Origin: Penicillium oxalicum
Lineage: Eukaryota > Ascomycota > Eurotiomycetes > Eurotiales > Aspergillaceae
Reading direction: 5' to 3'
Assembly (NCBI RefSeq): GCF_001723175.1
Contig: NC_064654.1
Location: 1,612,001-1,676,000, forward strand
DNA: 64,000 nucleotides
Within the stretch, counting starts at the first letter, position 1, and each line of letters starts with the position of its first letter. The translations under genes were made by a program, and so were the position numbers. This document shows positions 25,701-36,730 of the stretch, in pieces. The notes below the pieces were generated by a model. It was not told the DNA's origin and did no database searches. It worked only from the letters and a program-made list of their open reading frames with translations.

Positions 25701-27980
25701 AACTCCTAAAAGAATCGGACGCTAAGCTCCGGAAGCTTAAGTTCCGCCCTGTCCGGTAGAATATGCTTATAAGGCTACCTTCCGAAAGCTAAAGAAGAAG
25801 TTATCGGAAGCCCCGTTCTCTTATAACCGGATCTTACGTAGCTATTCACTATCGAGACCGATACTTCTAAATAGGCGATCGGCCTAGTCCTGCTCTAGAA
25901 GGGACTAGAAGAGGACTCTACCCTATCGTATACGGGCGGAAGCTTATAGGCGCCGAGCTTAACTACCCGGTGCACGAGAAGGAGTTGCTAGCTATTAAAG
26001 AGGCCCTGCGGCTTTGGACAAATATATTAATAACGGAACCTAAACGGAAATCGTGACGGACCACGCTAGCCTATAGTACCTACAGACGACCGTTACCTAT
26101 AGTAAGCGCCTCGCCCGCTAGGTTAGCGAATTTTAGGAGTATAATCTCAAGATCCGATACCGTCCGGGCACTAAAGCTGTCGTGCCCGACGCCTTAAGCC
26201 GACGACCGGATTTTATTAAAAGGTCACCTACTAACGTTACGAGATCGACCTATATAGAAGGCCGCCCTAACGGCCGTGAACGTAACTATTCAAAAGGTAG
26301 CCGAGGATAAATAGTTAGCCGCGACCGTTAACTTCTTGATACGGGAGTGCTTCCTGATAATAAGCTCCTGTCTAAGGTAGTAACTCGATACTCGGATTAC
26401 CTCTCTATATAAGACCGGGAAGACGCTAACGACCGCTAACTAACCTTTACGTATAAAGATAGCCTAAAAGTACCCTACCTAGAACCGGTGTTTAGGGGTA
26501 ATCTAGTTAATAAGATACACTTATAATACGGATATCTAGGATAGCCGGCCTAAACGTGTCCTAGACCGAGAGCTTAGTAGCCCTAGATAAGAGCGGATAT
26601 AGAGACCGCGGCACGTAAGTGCCCTTAGTACTAGGTTTCTTAGGGATCAAAGAAGGCCCTAGAACGGAAACGGCCTACTACCTAGTAACTAAAGGGATTA
26701 GGCCTTTCTAGAGATAGGGGATCGACCTTATCGGACGACTACCGACAACACCGAACGGCAATAGATAGATTATTATAGCAATCGACTACGCGACCGGATG
26801 CCGATAGCTAAGGCCGTCCCGGAAGCTACGGAAGAAGCGCTTAGGACCTTCCTCTACGAGGAAATCTTTATAAATTACGGAGCGCTACTCGAGATCCTCT
26901 CCGATAATAGTTCAAACCTCCTTTCGGGTACGGTTAGCTACTACCTAAACCTGCTAAAAACTCGGCACCGGCTAACTACCCCCTACTACCCCCGTACGAA
27001 CGGAAAGTAGAAAATCTTAACGGTCTACTCGGCTGTATATTTAAAGTACCTTATAGGAAAGCTAACGAAGGCGTAGGACCTATATCTAGCGTAGGCGACC
27101 CTAGCTACACGGGTCCGGGAACACGCGGTAACTAGGTATAGCCTATTCTTTCTGTTTACGGGGTCCCCCCGCTTACTAGGTAACGACCTAACAAAAGAAC
27201 CCTTAGATTCGCAGGACGGACTAAAGAGCTCTAGGACGTAAGCGACGCCCGCACTAAAGCGAATAAACTGCTACTATCCCGAGCGATCCGGACTAACAGG
27301 ATCAGGGATAGCTAGGTAACGAAGACAAGCTTCGAAAAGGGAGATTAGGTCCTCGTTCGGAACGAATTAGTACAGAAATTCGAGAGCAAGTAGTTCGGAC
27401 CTTTCAAAGTCCTTACGGCACACCTACTTAGTATATATACTAGAAGAACCGAACGGACGGGTCCTAAAGAACCTAATTAATAGTTCGCGGCTAGTCAGAG
27501 CTAACGTAAAGGACCCGGAGCCCTATAGATATCATAGGCGGCACAAGCAGCACTCCGGAGACAGGGGATCCGACTAAGACGACCCCGAGAGCTACTAAAA
27601 ATCATCGAACAGGATAATACTCCCCCTATATAGGGACTTATCTACCTTCACGAAGGAAGAATAGAATCAATTCCTAACGGACCGGGCTAACAGTGCACGC
27701 CCGAGTAAAGTAGGGGAGGAGAACGTTATAACGGAAGCCCTCGATCGGAGCCGTAAACGCATCGACAGGGAAAACAGAAAGACTAAGAAACGCGCGATAG
27801 ACTAGGAGGAGCTCTAAGCACCTATATCTAGGGACGAGCTCTAGGACACGGACTCGTTAGGATCTAGTAGACTACTACTAGGGGACGTTCGGAATAGCCA
27901 GGACGCCGACCAAGACGAACGGGATTTATTTAACGGACCTCTCGCCGTCGTAGTCCCTACGAGGTACTAATACTAATACA
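22760..27980 (+). pseudogene. gag-pol of element D, disrupted
   Basis: A gag-like frame opens at 22760. A CCHC zinc knuckle near 24100-24135 reads YYIYGKLGYIKRDCP, with the first cysteines turned to tyrosine. The protease reads ALLDSGSSYTFISSRA near 24335-24385. The RT has IDYRALN near 25095 and VYLDDILIFS near 25385-25415. RNase H includes NYPVHEKELLAIKEALR near 25965-26015. The integrase core reads EILSDNSSNLLSG and TTPYYPRTNGK at 26890-27010. Numerous TAG codons and frameshifts show it is inactive. No chromodomain could be recognised at the end of integrase. Confidence 0.82.
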
Positions 27981-28034
27981 AAGTATATCGAATTTAACTA
28001 CCTATACTAACGCCGAAAGCACACGAAAAGGAGA

Positions 28035-28980
28035 TTACTTCCCTAAACGCTTCTTAATAGAGACGAACGGGTTATCGTCGCTATTACTATTATCGTTATT
28101 ATCGTTATCGTTATCCTCGAGCTTAATCTGCCTATTCTCGACTAGGTACGCCTCTAGGATCTCGAGATCGCTCTCTAAAGCCGCGATTATCTCCGGAATC
28201 GCCTTATAGGCCTCTAACGCGACCGTAAAGTCGTTCTTATTATAAACCTAAGGATCCTTCAGGGGACTAGACAGCCACGAATTCTCAAAGAAGGTGCTAT
28301 TATCCTTAGCCTTACCCTTGCCCTTGTCCTTCCCCTTCTTAGGCTTATTATCCTAGCCCTTCTTCTTTTTAGAGCTACCCTCGCCGCTATCGTTATCACG
28401 GGCCCGCTTCTTGCCCTTTAGATCGCGCTACTAAAGGTTAGCTAAGGAGATCGGGAATAAACGAAGGGGAATATACCTTTTTATCCTTACTAGCACGTAG
28501 GAGGGACATATCTTGTTATAATATTCCTATACCTAAGGGTCGAGGAGCTTGTCCCTCCGCAAGGAGCACTAGGACGCGTTGCTATTAAATTAGTAATTTC
28601 TATAGCCTCCGGCCCCTAACGGACCCTCTCGCTTAGTCCCGAAAACGCGACAGGAATCGAACGGACTATTCAGGTTACTATATAACTAGCATTCCTTACC
28701 GTTAGGAGCCTGTTTACCGACCTATTAGGTGAAGGCTACCCGAACCTTCGTGAGGTACCGTAATCCTTCGGGTTATCGTTCCTCTAGTCTACGTCTCGGA
28801 CTCGTAAGCTATTCGTCCAGAAGTCCTTCGTATAGTTAGTCTTAAACTAACTCCCTAGAGGATTACTACGAGTATCTAAGCCCGTCTATAGCCTTAGTCT
28901 GCGCGATTCGGATCGAAGTCCTTCTTGCGCGTATACGCGAAAATCTAGGCCGGAGTATACTTTACCGCGACGGCCCTCTT
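28035..28980 (-). pseudogene. Antisense coding-like frame of element D
   Basis: Reading leftward from about 28980, one long frame runs to a TAA at 28035-28037 and is interrupted only by TAG/TAA codons at sites expected from RIP of TGG or CAG/CAA. Readable parts are VGKQAPNGKEC and LYSNLNSPFDSCRVFGTKRE, then a glycine-rich segment with a tyrosine pair where a CxxC may have stood. KICPSYVLVRIKRYIPL, the Lys-rich KGKDKGKGKAK, a helical part (LESDLEILEAYLVENRQIKL) and an Asp/Asn-rich tail follow, ending VSIKKRLGK. The part upstream of about 28740 is less certain because a neighbouring frame is also protein-like. The product is not recognised. The location, between pol and the 3' LTR and antisense, mirrors that in family A/B/C. 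Confidence 0.5.
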
Positions 28981-29658
28981 CCTTATTACCGGAGCTATCC
29001 GCGACTAAGCGGTCTAGACCTAACGCTCGACAGAGCTACTAAGGGAAGGCTCAGGAGAAGACGACGGAACAGGAGCACGAGACTCTGAAAACTCCTGATC
29101 GCTTATAAGCTAGTCCTTAGATTACCGAGGGCTCGATAGAGCGTCCGGCACAGGAAGTTTAAGGACGAGAGGAGATAAAGGGGCAGGAGCGAACTTAGCA
29201 GGAGGATTAACTACTAGCTTAGAAAGAGGATAAGGAGGAACTAAAGACCTATTAGCTACTTAAGGGTCTAGTTCGGACTCGGAGTGAGCTACCCGGCCTA
29301 GGAAAAAGTCTTAGAATATACGGGATAACCTAGATAGTGTCAGAAGGGATAAGGAAGAAAGATAAAGAGAAGAAGAAGCGATCGAGGGGATTTACCTGTA
29401 TTTGTGGCGGGGGATCCTTTGTTCCCCCGGACTGCCCTGATAGGAGCTTTTGGCGACTATTGGCCGTACACGGTAGTTGTGAGTGGCCGAAAATGATATT
29501 GCACCTTTTCCTTTGTTAAACCCCTGCCATTTTGACTTTACCGTGTATATACAAACGCACCAAGGCGGGAACCTGCGGACATGACCGAACGGAGTAGCAG
29601 TGAGCTTAGGCTAAGTTACCCTGAAGCTCGGGGCGAGTTCAGTCTAAGTGGGGGAGGA

Positions 29659-29811
29659 TAAGATCCCGGAAGGGTGGTCACGTGAGTCATGACTTACGTG
29701 AGTACCCCCGTTCGGCCCCGTATAGCCCCGTGACTGTCCTTACAGACCCGATTTTTAAGAGATACTGTAGAGATACTCCAAAAATCAACCTTTCTTTACT
29801 CTTCGAATCAC
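29659..29811 (+). repeat. 3' LTR of element D
   Basis: It begins TAAGATCCCGGAAGG after the purine run GTGGGGGAGGA (29648-29658), the polypurine tract. It ends near CTTCGAATCAC and is followed by AGATA (29812-29816). Confidence 0.87.
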
Positions 29812-31181
29812 AGATATATCGGCTAAGTTATTTATTACTATAGCTACTATCCGTAATTAGAAAAAGGAATAGTAGGACGTAATTAGAGCCTACCTTAATA
29901 CTACTATTAATAACCGTATTATATTTATAAAGTAACTAACTAGATATAAATAATTTAGCCTAAAAGAGAAGATCTAGTATACGTACTAAACTAGGCGCTT
30001 TATAGATTATATAAGTAGGATACCTCTAGTATAAACTTTTTAAAGATAACCTATCTAGCCTAGGCCTCTCTCTAATCCCCTCCGAACTATATATCTTTAC
30101 TAACAAGGACTATACTATATTTATTATAATCTATATAGATAATATCCTCGCGACTAGATATAAGGATTAATTAAACTCTATAAAAAAGGGCCTTTTAAAT
30201 AAAAGAAAACTAAAGACCCTCCTATTCAAAAGATTCCTTGATATAATATAATTAAAGAACCCTCTAGCTATATCTTTATAAGCTAATAGGCTTATTTAAT
30301 AAATTTAATCTATAATAAGGGCTATAAAAATTATAATCCTTCGCTAATTCTAATAAATCCCTCTTAGAAAATCCCCTATCTAAATAATCTAACAGAGGAT
30401 AATATTCGATTAGGGTGCCTATACTAAAATAATAGGAAAGATTAGTTAGCTCTTAATTAAAATACGCCCGGATATTATAGCGACCGTGTCTAAACTATAG
30501 CGCTATAACGTATACCCGAGAAAAGATAATATAGTAGCGTACAAAGTTTTGTTATAATACTTGTAGGCACTATAAATTTAGGAATCCTATTTAGAAAAGA
30601 ACCCTTAAAGGGTCTAGAAGGATTTATCGACTTATCGTACGCTAATACAGAGGATAGAAAATCTACCGAAGTATATATTTAGTTCTTTGCTAGTGCCCTA
30701 ATCTTATAGAGCTTAAAAAGACAAGATATCGTAGTAGCCTTATCGACTATAGCCGAATACTATGCCCTTACCTATAGCGAAAGAGGGACTTTACCTTGCT
30801 AAAATTGCTACTAACCTTTTACTTATGCCCCTATTAAACTAAGATAAAGAATTCGATAAAAATATCCTAATTACCCTATTTTGTGATTCCGATAATGCTA
30901 TCACGACCGTTATAAACCCTAAAGTTAGCCTAAAATTATCCTAGATTAGCACGAGATACTATTTGATTAGAGACCTTATTAAAAAGAACCTTATCTAACT
31001 AACTAGTATCCCGAGCAAGGACAATACCGCTAATATGCTTACCAAAACTAAGCCTAATAGGATTTTTTAAAATATCGTACTAGATTATTGTATATAAGAG
31101 ATCCTAACTAACCTCCCCTTCTAAATTTTATTATGTTATACTACTATATATATTATTTTATTGCTGCTGGTCCTAGGGGGG
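29812..31181 (+). mobile_element. Ty1/Copia remnant, right part (RT core to RNase H)
   Basis: It continues the RT begun before 22436. KDYTIFIIIYIDNILATR near 30105-30160 is the Copia RT active-site region (YVDDIL type, one Asp now Asn). A late RNase H segment reads FCDSDNAITTVINP near 30880-30920, followed by STRYYLIRDLIKKNL and DNTANMLTK near 31020-31045, which correspond to the Copia RH end (N-x-AD-x-LTK). The tract GGTCCTAGGGGGG precedes the LTR. Stops and RIP-type changes show it is dead. Confidence 0.75.
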
Positions 31182-31365
31182 TGTAAGAGAGTTTGCCCTC
31201 TCCAGATATTTGCTAGGCCTAGCAGCGGTCATGTGTCTTAAGGGTTTTTCCCCTATCGTGGGTTTTCCCTCTCTCTCTCTTCTTCCTTCTCCCTAGACTT
31301 CCCAATCCCAGTTGTCTCGCCTCCAGATTGCTTCCTTGCCTTGTAGACCTGTAGGTCTATCACCA
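31182..31365 (+). repeat. Probable 3' LTR of the Copia element
   Basis: TGTAAGAGAG follows a G-run (GGGGGG, 31176-31181), as at most Copia polypurine tract/LTR borders. The likely end is GTAGGTCTATCACCA around 31361-31365. The 5' partner is not in the window, so the right border is uncertain. The stretch is only lightly RIPed. Confidence 0.5.
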
Positions 31366-34300
31366 TTAGACAACCTACTTGCCTATAATCAAGCAGAAGT
31401 ATGCTTATGATGAGATCAGGCAGAAGCAGAATTCGAATAGTGCACACGTTGTAAGTGGACCCCGAGACGACTGACGCAAATGAGTGGATGGGACAGAATT
31501 GAAAGGAGCGTGGTGGGGACCTCATCCTAGGATCGATTGCAATAGTGGCCGGCACACCGATTGATGTGGACCGTGGCGCCGAGTAGATGACCCCCTTTCT
31601 TACATCCGCAGATAGACTGGAAGGTGAGCAGACTATTTAGGTGAACACTGGCCTTGACTGGTCGACAAAAGTACTTCAGATGGACGTCTCCAGCATTTTC
31701 CGATTGTGTTGTGCCTAGACCAGGGCGCTGCGATGAGTCGATGGCTTATGACTTGCTCGGGCTCAAAGCGGGCGGCCTGATTCAGTTTGCAGAACAACAA
31801 ACAAATAGACGAGACGTCAACAATCAAGGGTGTTTACTGAGGGACTCATGAAGCATACTAAACTACCTATCCAGTATTGGACAAGGAACATAGTACCTAA
31901 CAGCCTAAGCTGCACCGCTGAAGCTGTTTGTCTCGCTTGTCTTCTACCGGATGAAAGGCCCGGAGGATGTAAAAATCGGCAACTTTGCGCCAGTGCAGGG
32001 AGTGGAAATAGACGAAAGTGATCTATTCCAGCAATTTGATGCGATGGCTGGCTGGATCAAAAGAGTACAGCAAGCGCACCGTACCTTTTTGCTTGAGTCC
32101 TCAAGGTTAGCACAAATGCATGGTCGTCATTCCCGATCTGGAGACGTCTGATTTGAGCGTTGAGCAGTCGGCTTGGAAGTCTCCGCTCTGCCACAAAGAT
32201 GAGCGACTCTTCTTGATACTATTATCGCGCCTTGAAGACTGGCAGCCAATCTGCGAAGAAGTAAGCCACTTGGATATTTGTTCTGTTCGGCCTATAGAGA
32301 TTTACAGAGAGATTCAATCGGTCACTACCGTCACCACTTGTAGCAGTCTCATGCGGCCGGAGACTCAAAAAATTGGCGTGTGGACCCACAGGGGCACTCC
32401 GAGGCCCCGATACTGCCTGAGATGCTGCCTGACGGCCTCAAGGCTTCAAAGTTAGTTAGTACTGTGGAATGTGGATAGCAACCTTGGCTCTGACCTGGAA
32501 CGAGTGGGCATCAATACGTAAGTTGACGTTATTGATTTGCCCTGCAATTTCATAGTGCAGTACAAACGAGTAGTGACTCAGCGAATTCTAGTTTGAGATC
32601 ACGGCTTGGGGTACCTCGTGATGAGGAATATCGATCGCTACTTAAGAGCATAAAAACCATGGGGCACTGAATTCAACTACTTACTCTTACTGTGATCGAG
32701 TAGTTACTCCTGAATTCGTCGTGATTCTCACGATCCACGGAAGACATCTTGCGGTTCAGGAAAGGAGGACGAGAGCTCCATTTACGGGATTTGAGACGTC
32801 ACAGCCACTTCCAGTGGCTGTGTCAATTTAAACCGCCAATAGCAAAAGATGGATGTGGACCGGAGGCGCGCCGTCTGCGAGCGGGGCCTGTGATGGCTCA
32901 GGTCAGACAATCAGCTGGCTCAGCCACAGTTAGTACTGTAATTTTAATCGAGGCTTTGTAAATTACAGTAACACTGAATACACAGGTGAAGAGTGACTTG
33001 GAACTATCGCTAACCGGTCGCAGGCGCAAACAGTAGTGTAGTAGGAAAGTCCCCTTTGATAGAAACTTTTCGAATCATCCATCGCTCTAGTAATACTGTG
33101 ACTTCTAACCGAAGTACTTTGGTCAAGTCATTTGCCAGCTGTAGCAGAAGCAATCAAAATGGAATGACCCTGGTGATGTGGGGGAAAAAAAGACAGAGTG
33201 ACTGTTGTACAAACGTACAAGAACTTCCAGGCAGTATGCCCATGCGCTGTATACATATTGGTCAGTAGAACATCATATCATCTGATGCCTGCGTTGGCTT
33301 ATTTTGAACAGTAGTAGGTGGCTTTGGACTTCCACCATTCAAGCTGTTGAGACTAGCCCTGAGGACTTCGGGACGGAAAGCCCAGGTCATCTGGCCTTTA
33401 TTCCAGCAGTCTTGAATGTAGTAATATACTATTCTCTCTGCTATGTGAAGTGAAACAGGACCAATTGTGACGTGGCTCACTCAATCTGTACGTACATACC
33501 TCGCCTTGAAGTGCAGTCATGTGTATGTATAGTCCGCCCCAGACTTTAAACTGAGCGTGCGTGCTGCCCGTTTCGTAACCACCATCCATTATACATGCAT
33601 GGGAGCCCATGATCAGGGCTCCTCCAGTCAATATGTACGGTATGTTGAAGAACGAGGCAACTGCGAATATATGTTACATAGGGCTATACAGCCAGTAACC
33701 ATTTTACAGTACATTAGATGATGCATGGCGCGTGCAAGTGCGCATCGCCGTCAACAACCAACAACAATACGTCAGGTCAACAGTTGCCGATGGGCAAGAA
33801 TCGCAATACCAAAACAAATAGTTCGATTGAGGTCGGGAGGCCGACCCGTGTCACCCTCACCACAACACATCCATTAGTAGGCGGCCACTGCAATCCATTG
33901 TATGACTGATAGTGTACTTCTTCCACGACTTTATCTATATGCTCAATAAAATATCTCCTGAGACAAGCAAGAATGCTCATGAATGTACAAAGAGTATTCT
34001 GCTGTGTCCCATCGGTGCTAGGACTGCCCGCCCATGCTCCACCAGTAATACTGTTCGCATTTTGCGCATCTTGTCTTAGGCCTCCGACATTGGAAAGTAC
34101 CACCGATTACCACCAGATACCGCTCTTACTGCCACCGCCCAGACAGTTTGGCCTCCGTCTCTCCTCTACCTCCTTCAGGCCATCAGAGATTCTCTTTCAT
34201 CTTCCATCAAAAGACTTTCAGCTTCCACTTCTCATACTTCTAGCTGTTGCATTCTTGCATTGGCTGGCTTTTTCTATCTTACTTGCCCGCTGACCTTACT

Positions 34301-34569
34301 CACGCCGCTGCGCCCCTTTACACCATAGTACGCCTGACCCTTTCTCCCTCACTCCCCTCTCTCACAGCCCCCCCAGCAACCTGAACTTGACCCTTTCTCC
34401 AAAACTCCTGATAAACCTGCTCGGCCGCCCCTACCTTTCCCCCGCCTCTGTTCAGTCCTTACTTGGCTTTTAACACCTCAAACTTTCGTTTCTGCCTATT
34501 CACATTATTATCATCGGACCCTGGAGCCGATCTCTGGTCCCTGCTAACATCTCCCTGCCCCGTGTTCAG
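31366..34569. other. Transition zone and rho1 upstream region, no recognised gene
   Basis: Dinucleotide use returns to normal here, without RIP bias. Short open frames exist, the most protein-like at 31951-32151 (+), beginning MKGPEDVKIGNF, but none matches a family I recognise. From about 34100 to 34560 the + strand is strongly pyrimidine-rich (repeated CCTTTCTCC-type runs), typical of the promoter and 5' leader of highly expressed fungal genes such as rho1. Confidence 0.6.
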
Positions 34570-35583
34570 ATGGCCGAGATCCGTCGCAAGCTCGTCATCG
34601 TCGGCGATGGTGCCTGCGGTAAGACCTGTCTGCTCATGTAAGTACTCCCACATGGAGGCAACCGGACTTATACGAGCCCCTTAAATCCCTTGCTAACAAG
34701 CTTCTGATAATCTTCAGTGTCTTCTCCAAGGGCACATTCCCTGAGGTGAGCACTTCTCTTGGGCTCCGACATCCCCGGCCTAGAATCCCCGTCTCACATG
34801 CTCCTCTCGTTCACCTATCGTCCTCATTTCCGTGGGCCGGGCATACAATTCTCATTGAGCGGCTATCGTGCATGGTTGTATTTGCTTCCACCGGTGCTGA
34901 CCGCTGTTGCGATAGGTCTACGTCCCCACCGTCTTCGAGAACTATGTCGCCGATGTCGAGGTCGATGGCAAGCACGTTGAGCTCGCTCTCTGGGATACAG
35001 CTGGCCAAGAAGATTATGACCGTCTCCGACCCCTGTCATACCCCGACTCTCACGTGATCCTTATCTGTTTCGCTGTCGACTCCCCCGATTCCCTCGATAA
35101 CGTTCAGGAGAAGGTCCGTTTTGAACCATACCTTTGCTGTTTGAAAAGCGTTTTCCCGGAATCTTGCTTTCATATCGAGGCAACAAGCTCACTGATTGAA
35201 ATAGTGGATTTCCGAGGTCCTCCACTTCTGCCAGGGTCTCCCTATCATTCTGGTCGGCTGTAAGAAGGATCTGCGCCACGACCCTAAGACCATTGAGGAG
35301 CTCCACAAGACCTCCCAGAGCCCCGTCACCGCTGAACAGGTATATATTCATCATAACTCCCATATTCCTTTTCATTCCTTTTTTGGTGCAATGTGTGTGA
35401 AGCTAAACCTTTTTTTTCCAGGGTGAGGAGGTCCGCAAGAAGATTGGTGCCTACAAGTACCTTGAGTGCTCTGCTCGCACCAATGAGGGTGTTCGCGAGG
35501 TCTTCGAGGCTGCCACTCGTGCCGCTCTCCTGAAGGTTGGCAAGACCAAGCAGAAGAAGGGAACCAAGTGCAGTATCCTGTAA
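34570..35583 (+). CDS. rho1: Rho1-type small GTPase
   Basis: Five exons (34570-34637, 34718-34745, 34916-35113, 35205-35339, 35422-35583) give 196 residues with every junction in phase. In yeasts and moulds Rho1 is the GTP-bound switch that activates beta-1,3-glucan synthase and protein kinase C for cell-wall building, and it also guides actin. The protein shows the P-loop GDGACGKT (12-19), the effector loop [10 protein letters not shown] (33-42), DTAGQE (59-64), the CKKD-type base-binding motif, ECSAR, and a C-terminal CSIL box, a CxxL motif for geranylgeranylation and membrane anchoring. The length agrees with the ~193 residues usual for the family. The start ATG follows a long pyrimidine-rich leader. 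Intron 3 has a weak donor, GTCCGT. The Rho1 rather than Cdc42/Rac assignment rests on [19 protein letters not shown] and [21 protein letters not shown]. Confidence 0.97.
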
Positions 35584-36730
35584 ACTACGTCAGCTGCTTT
35601 TGGTGCTCTAGGGCCTGAGTGAAGCAAACCAACTCAGAGCTTGAGATCCGGGATCATTTTGGATTGTCCTATCTTGCCCTTTCATTGAAGATGAAGAAAA
35701 AGAAATTCGGGGAACCGCATGACCGCTGCGAACCGCATGTGATAATTGTGAGCGGCGTCGACTCTTGATAAAAGAAGTCACGAAATCCTTTCTGTTGTGG
35801 TTTCCCTTTGTTTTTTTTTTTTCCTCTGACCACCCCATCAATTCCCATTCCTGCAGAACGTCGTGTCCTTAGTCGCAGACTTGTTGTGTTGCCTCGTTTT
35901 TCCCCCGCCTTTTGATTTACAGAATTTGTCCAGGGAGGCGTTGTCTTCATCATAACCCCGTGGGCCTTTTTCTCCTTTTCCCTCATCCCGCCATATCTGT
36001 GCCCACCCTACAGTCTATTTATTCTCTATTTTCTACTAGTCCGTTTCCGAGGATTCCAGATCGCAATGATATCGTGCCCAATCCGTTGCTTGTGGCAGTA
36101 TAAATGTTTCACTCTGCCTCTGTCCGTATTCCTGGATTTCTACCATTTGTAGCCTTTGGAGAAGGCAAGGAGCAGCTCATCATGGCAGGCTTTACTGGCC
36201 CCGCATCTCAGAGCATCATAAGCGTTGAGAGATGTTTTGTGAGACTTTTTGACCAGATCTACTTCTGAGATACATAACATCTTGTCCACAGCCCAGTCTG
36301 ACCTGAGAAAACTTTAATGCCTGTCACCTGTACACGCGTGTCTCTGTTGGAAATATCATACTTGAGTCACAAAATGAGCTATCTGGATTCGGCTTGAGAT
36401 GTTCTTATAGCTCCATTGAATGAGGCAAGCAGCCTTGACAAATGAGCTTCAGAGTGCGACTATAGATAGAACAGGGAAAGAACGCGAGGAGATTGTAAAA
36501 TATCCAGGGCAGCAGGGGCGACAAAATTGATTTTTGATGCATTCGTCTCTTGTTAATTTAGCACCAGCTACGTCTAAAAGGATATTGACGATGGAAGATG
36601 GAATTGATCATTCAAAATCGTCATTGATTCTACGAACCTGGGAGAGTACTAGGTAGTAGACAAAGAGGTGAGCAATGACAGCGAAAGACGACAACTAGCT
36701 GTACAGTCTCCCATGGCATGCGTGCCATCC
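35584..36730. other. rho1 / CCZ1 convergent intergenic region
   Basis: This is the shared 3' side of rho1 (+) and CCZ1 (-), 1.15 kb. It contains T-rich runs near 35810-35820, consistent with a long rho1 3' UTR. Nothing else was recognised. Confidence 0.6.

Larger units (their letters stand above)
22436..29811 (+). mobile_element. Element D: second Ty3/Gypsy family with ~150-bp LTRs
   Basis: Two near-identical ~151-bp LTRs (22436 and 29659) bound a 7.4-kb element. AGATA stands at 22431-22435 and 29812-29816 as the likely 5-bp target duplication, with one base of ambiguity at the 3' end. Gag and pol are on the + strand, and an additional coding-like frame of about 0.9 kb is on the - strand before the 3' LTR. 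RIP is moderate in the interior and weak in the LTRs and in 29390-29658. The element lies inside a Copia element. Confidence 0.88.

Noticed and set aside
29337..29519. 60-codon frame with CICGGG inside element D
   Set aside because: It overlaps the end of the element near the polypurine tract, has no counterpart in Gypsy proteins and starts in a Lys-rich stretch; probably chance.
31951..32151. Small + strand frame beginning MKGPEDVKIGNF
   Set aside because: Protein-like over 66 codons, but I found no matching family, no convincing exons either side, and many competing frames; left as unassigned sequence.
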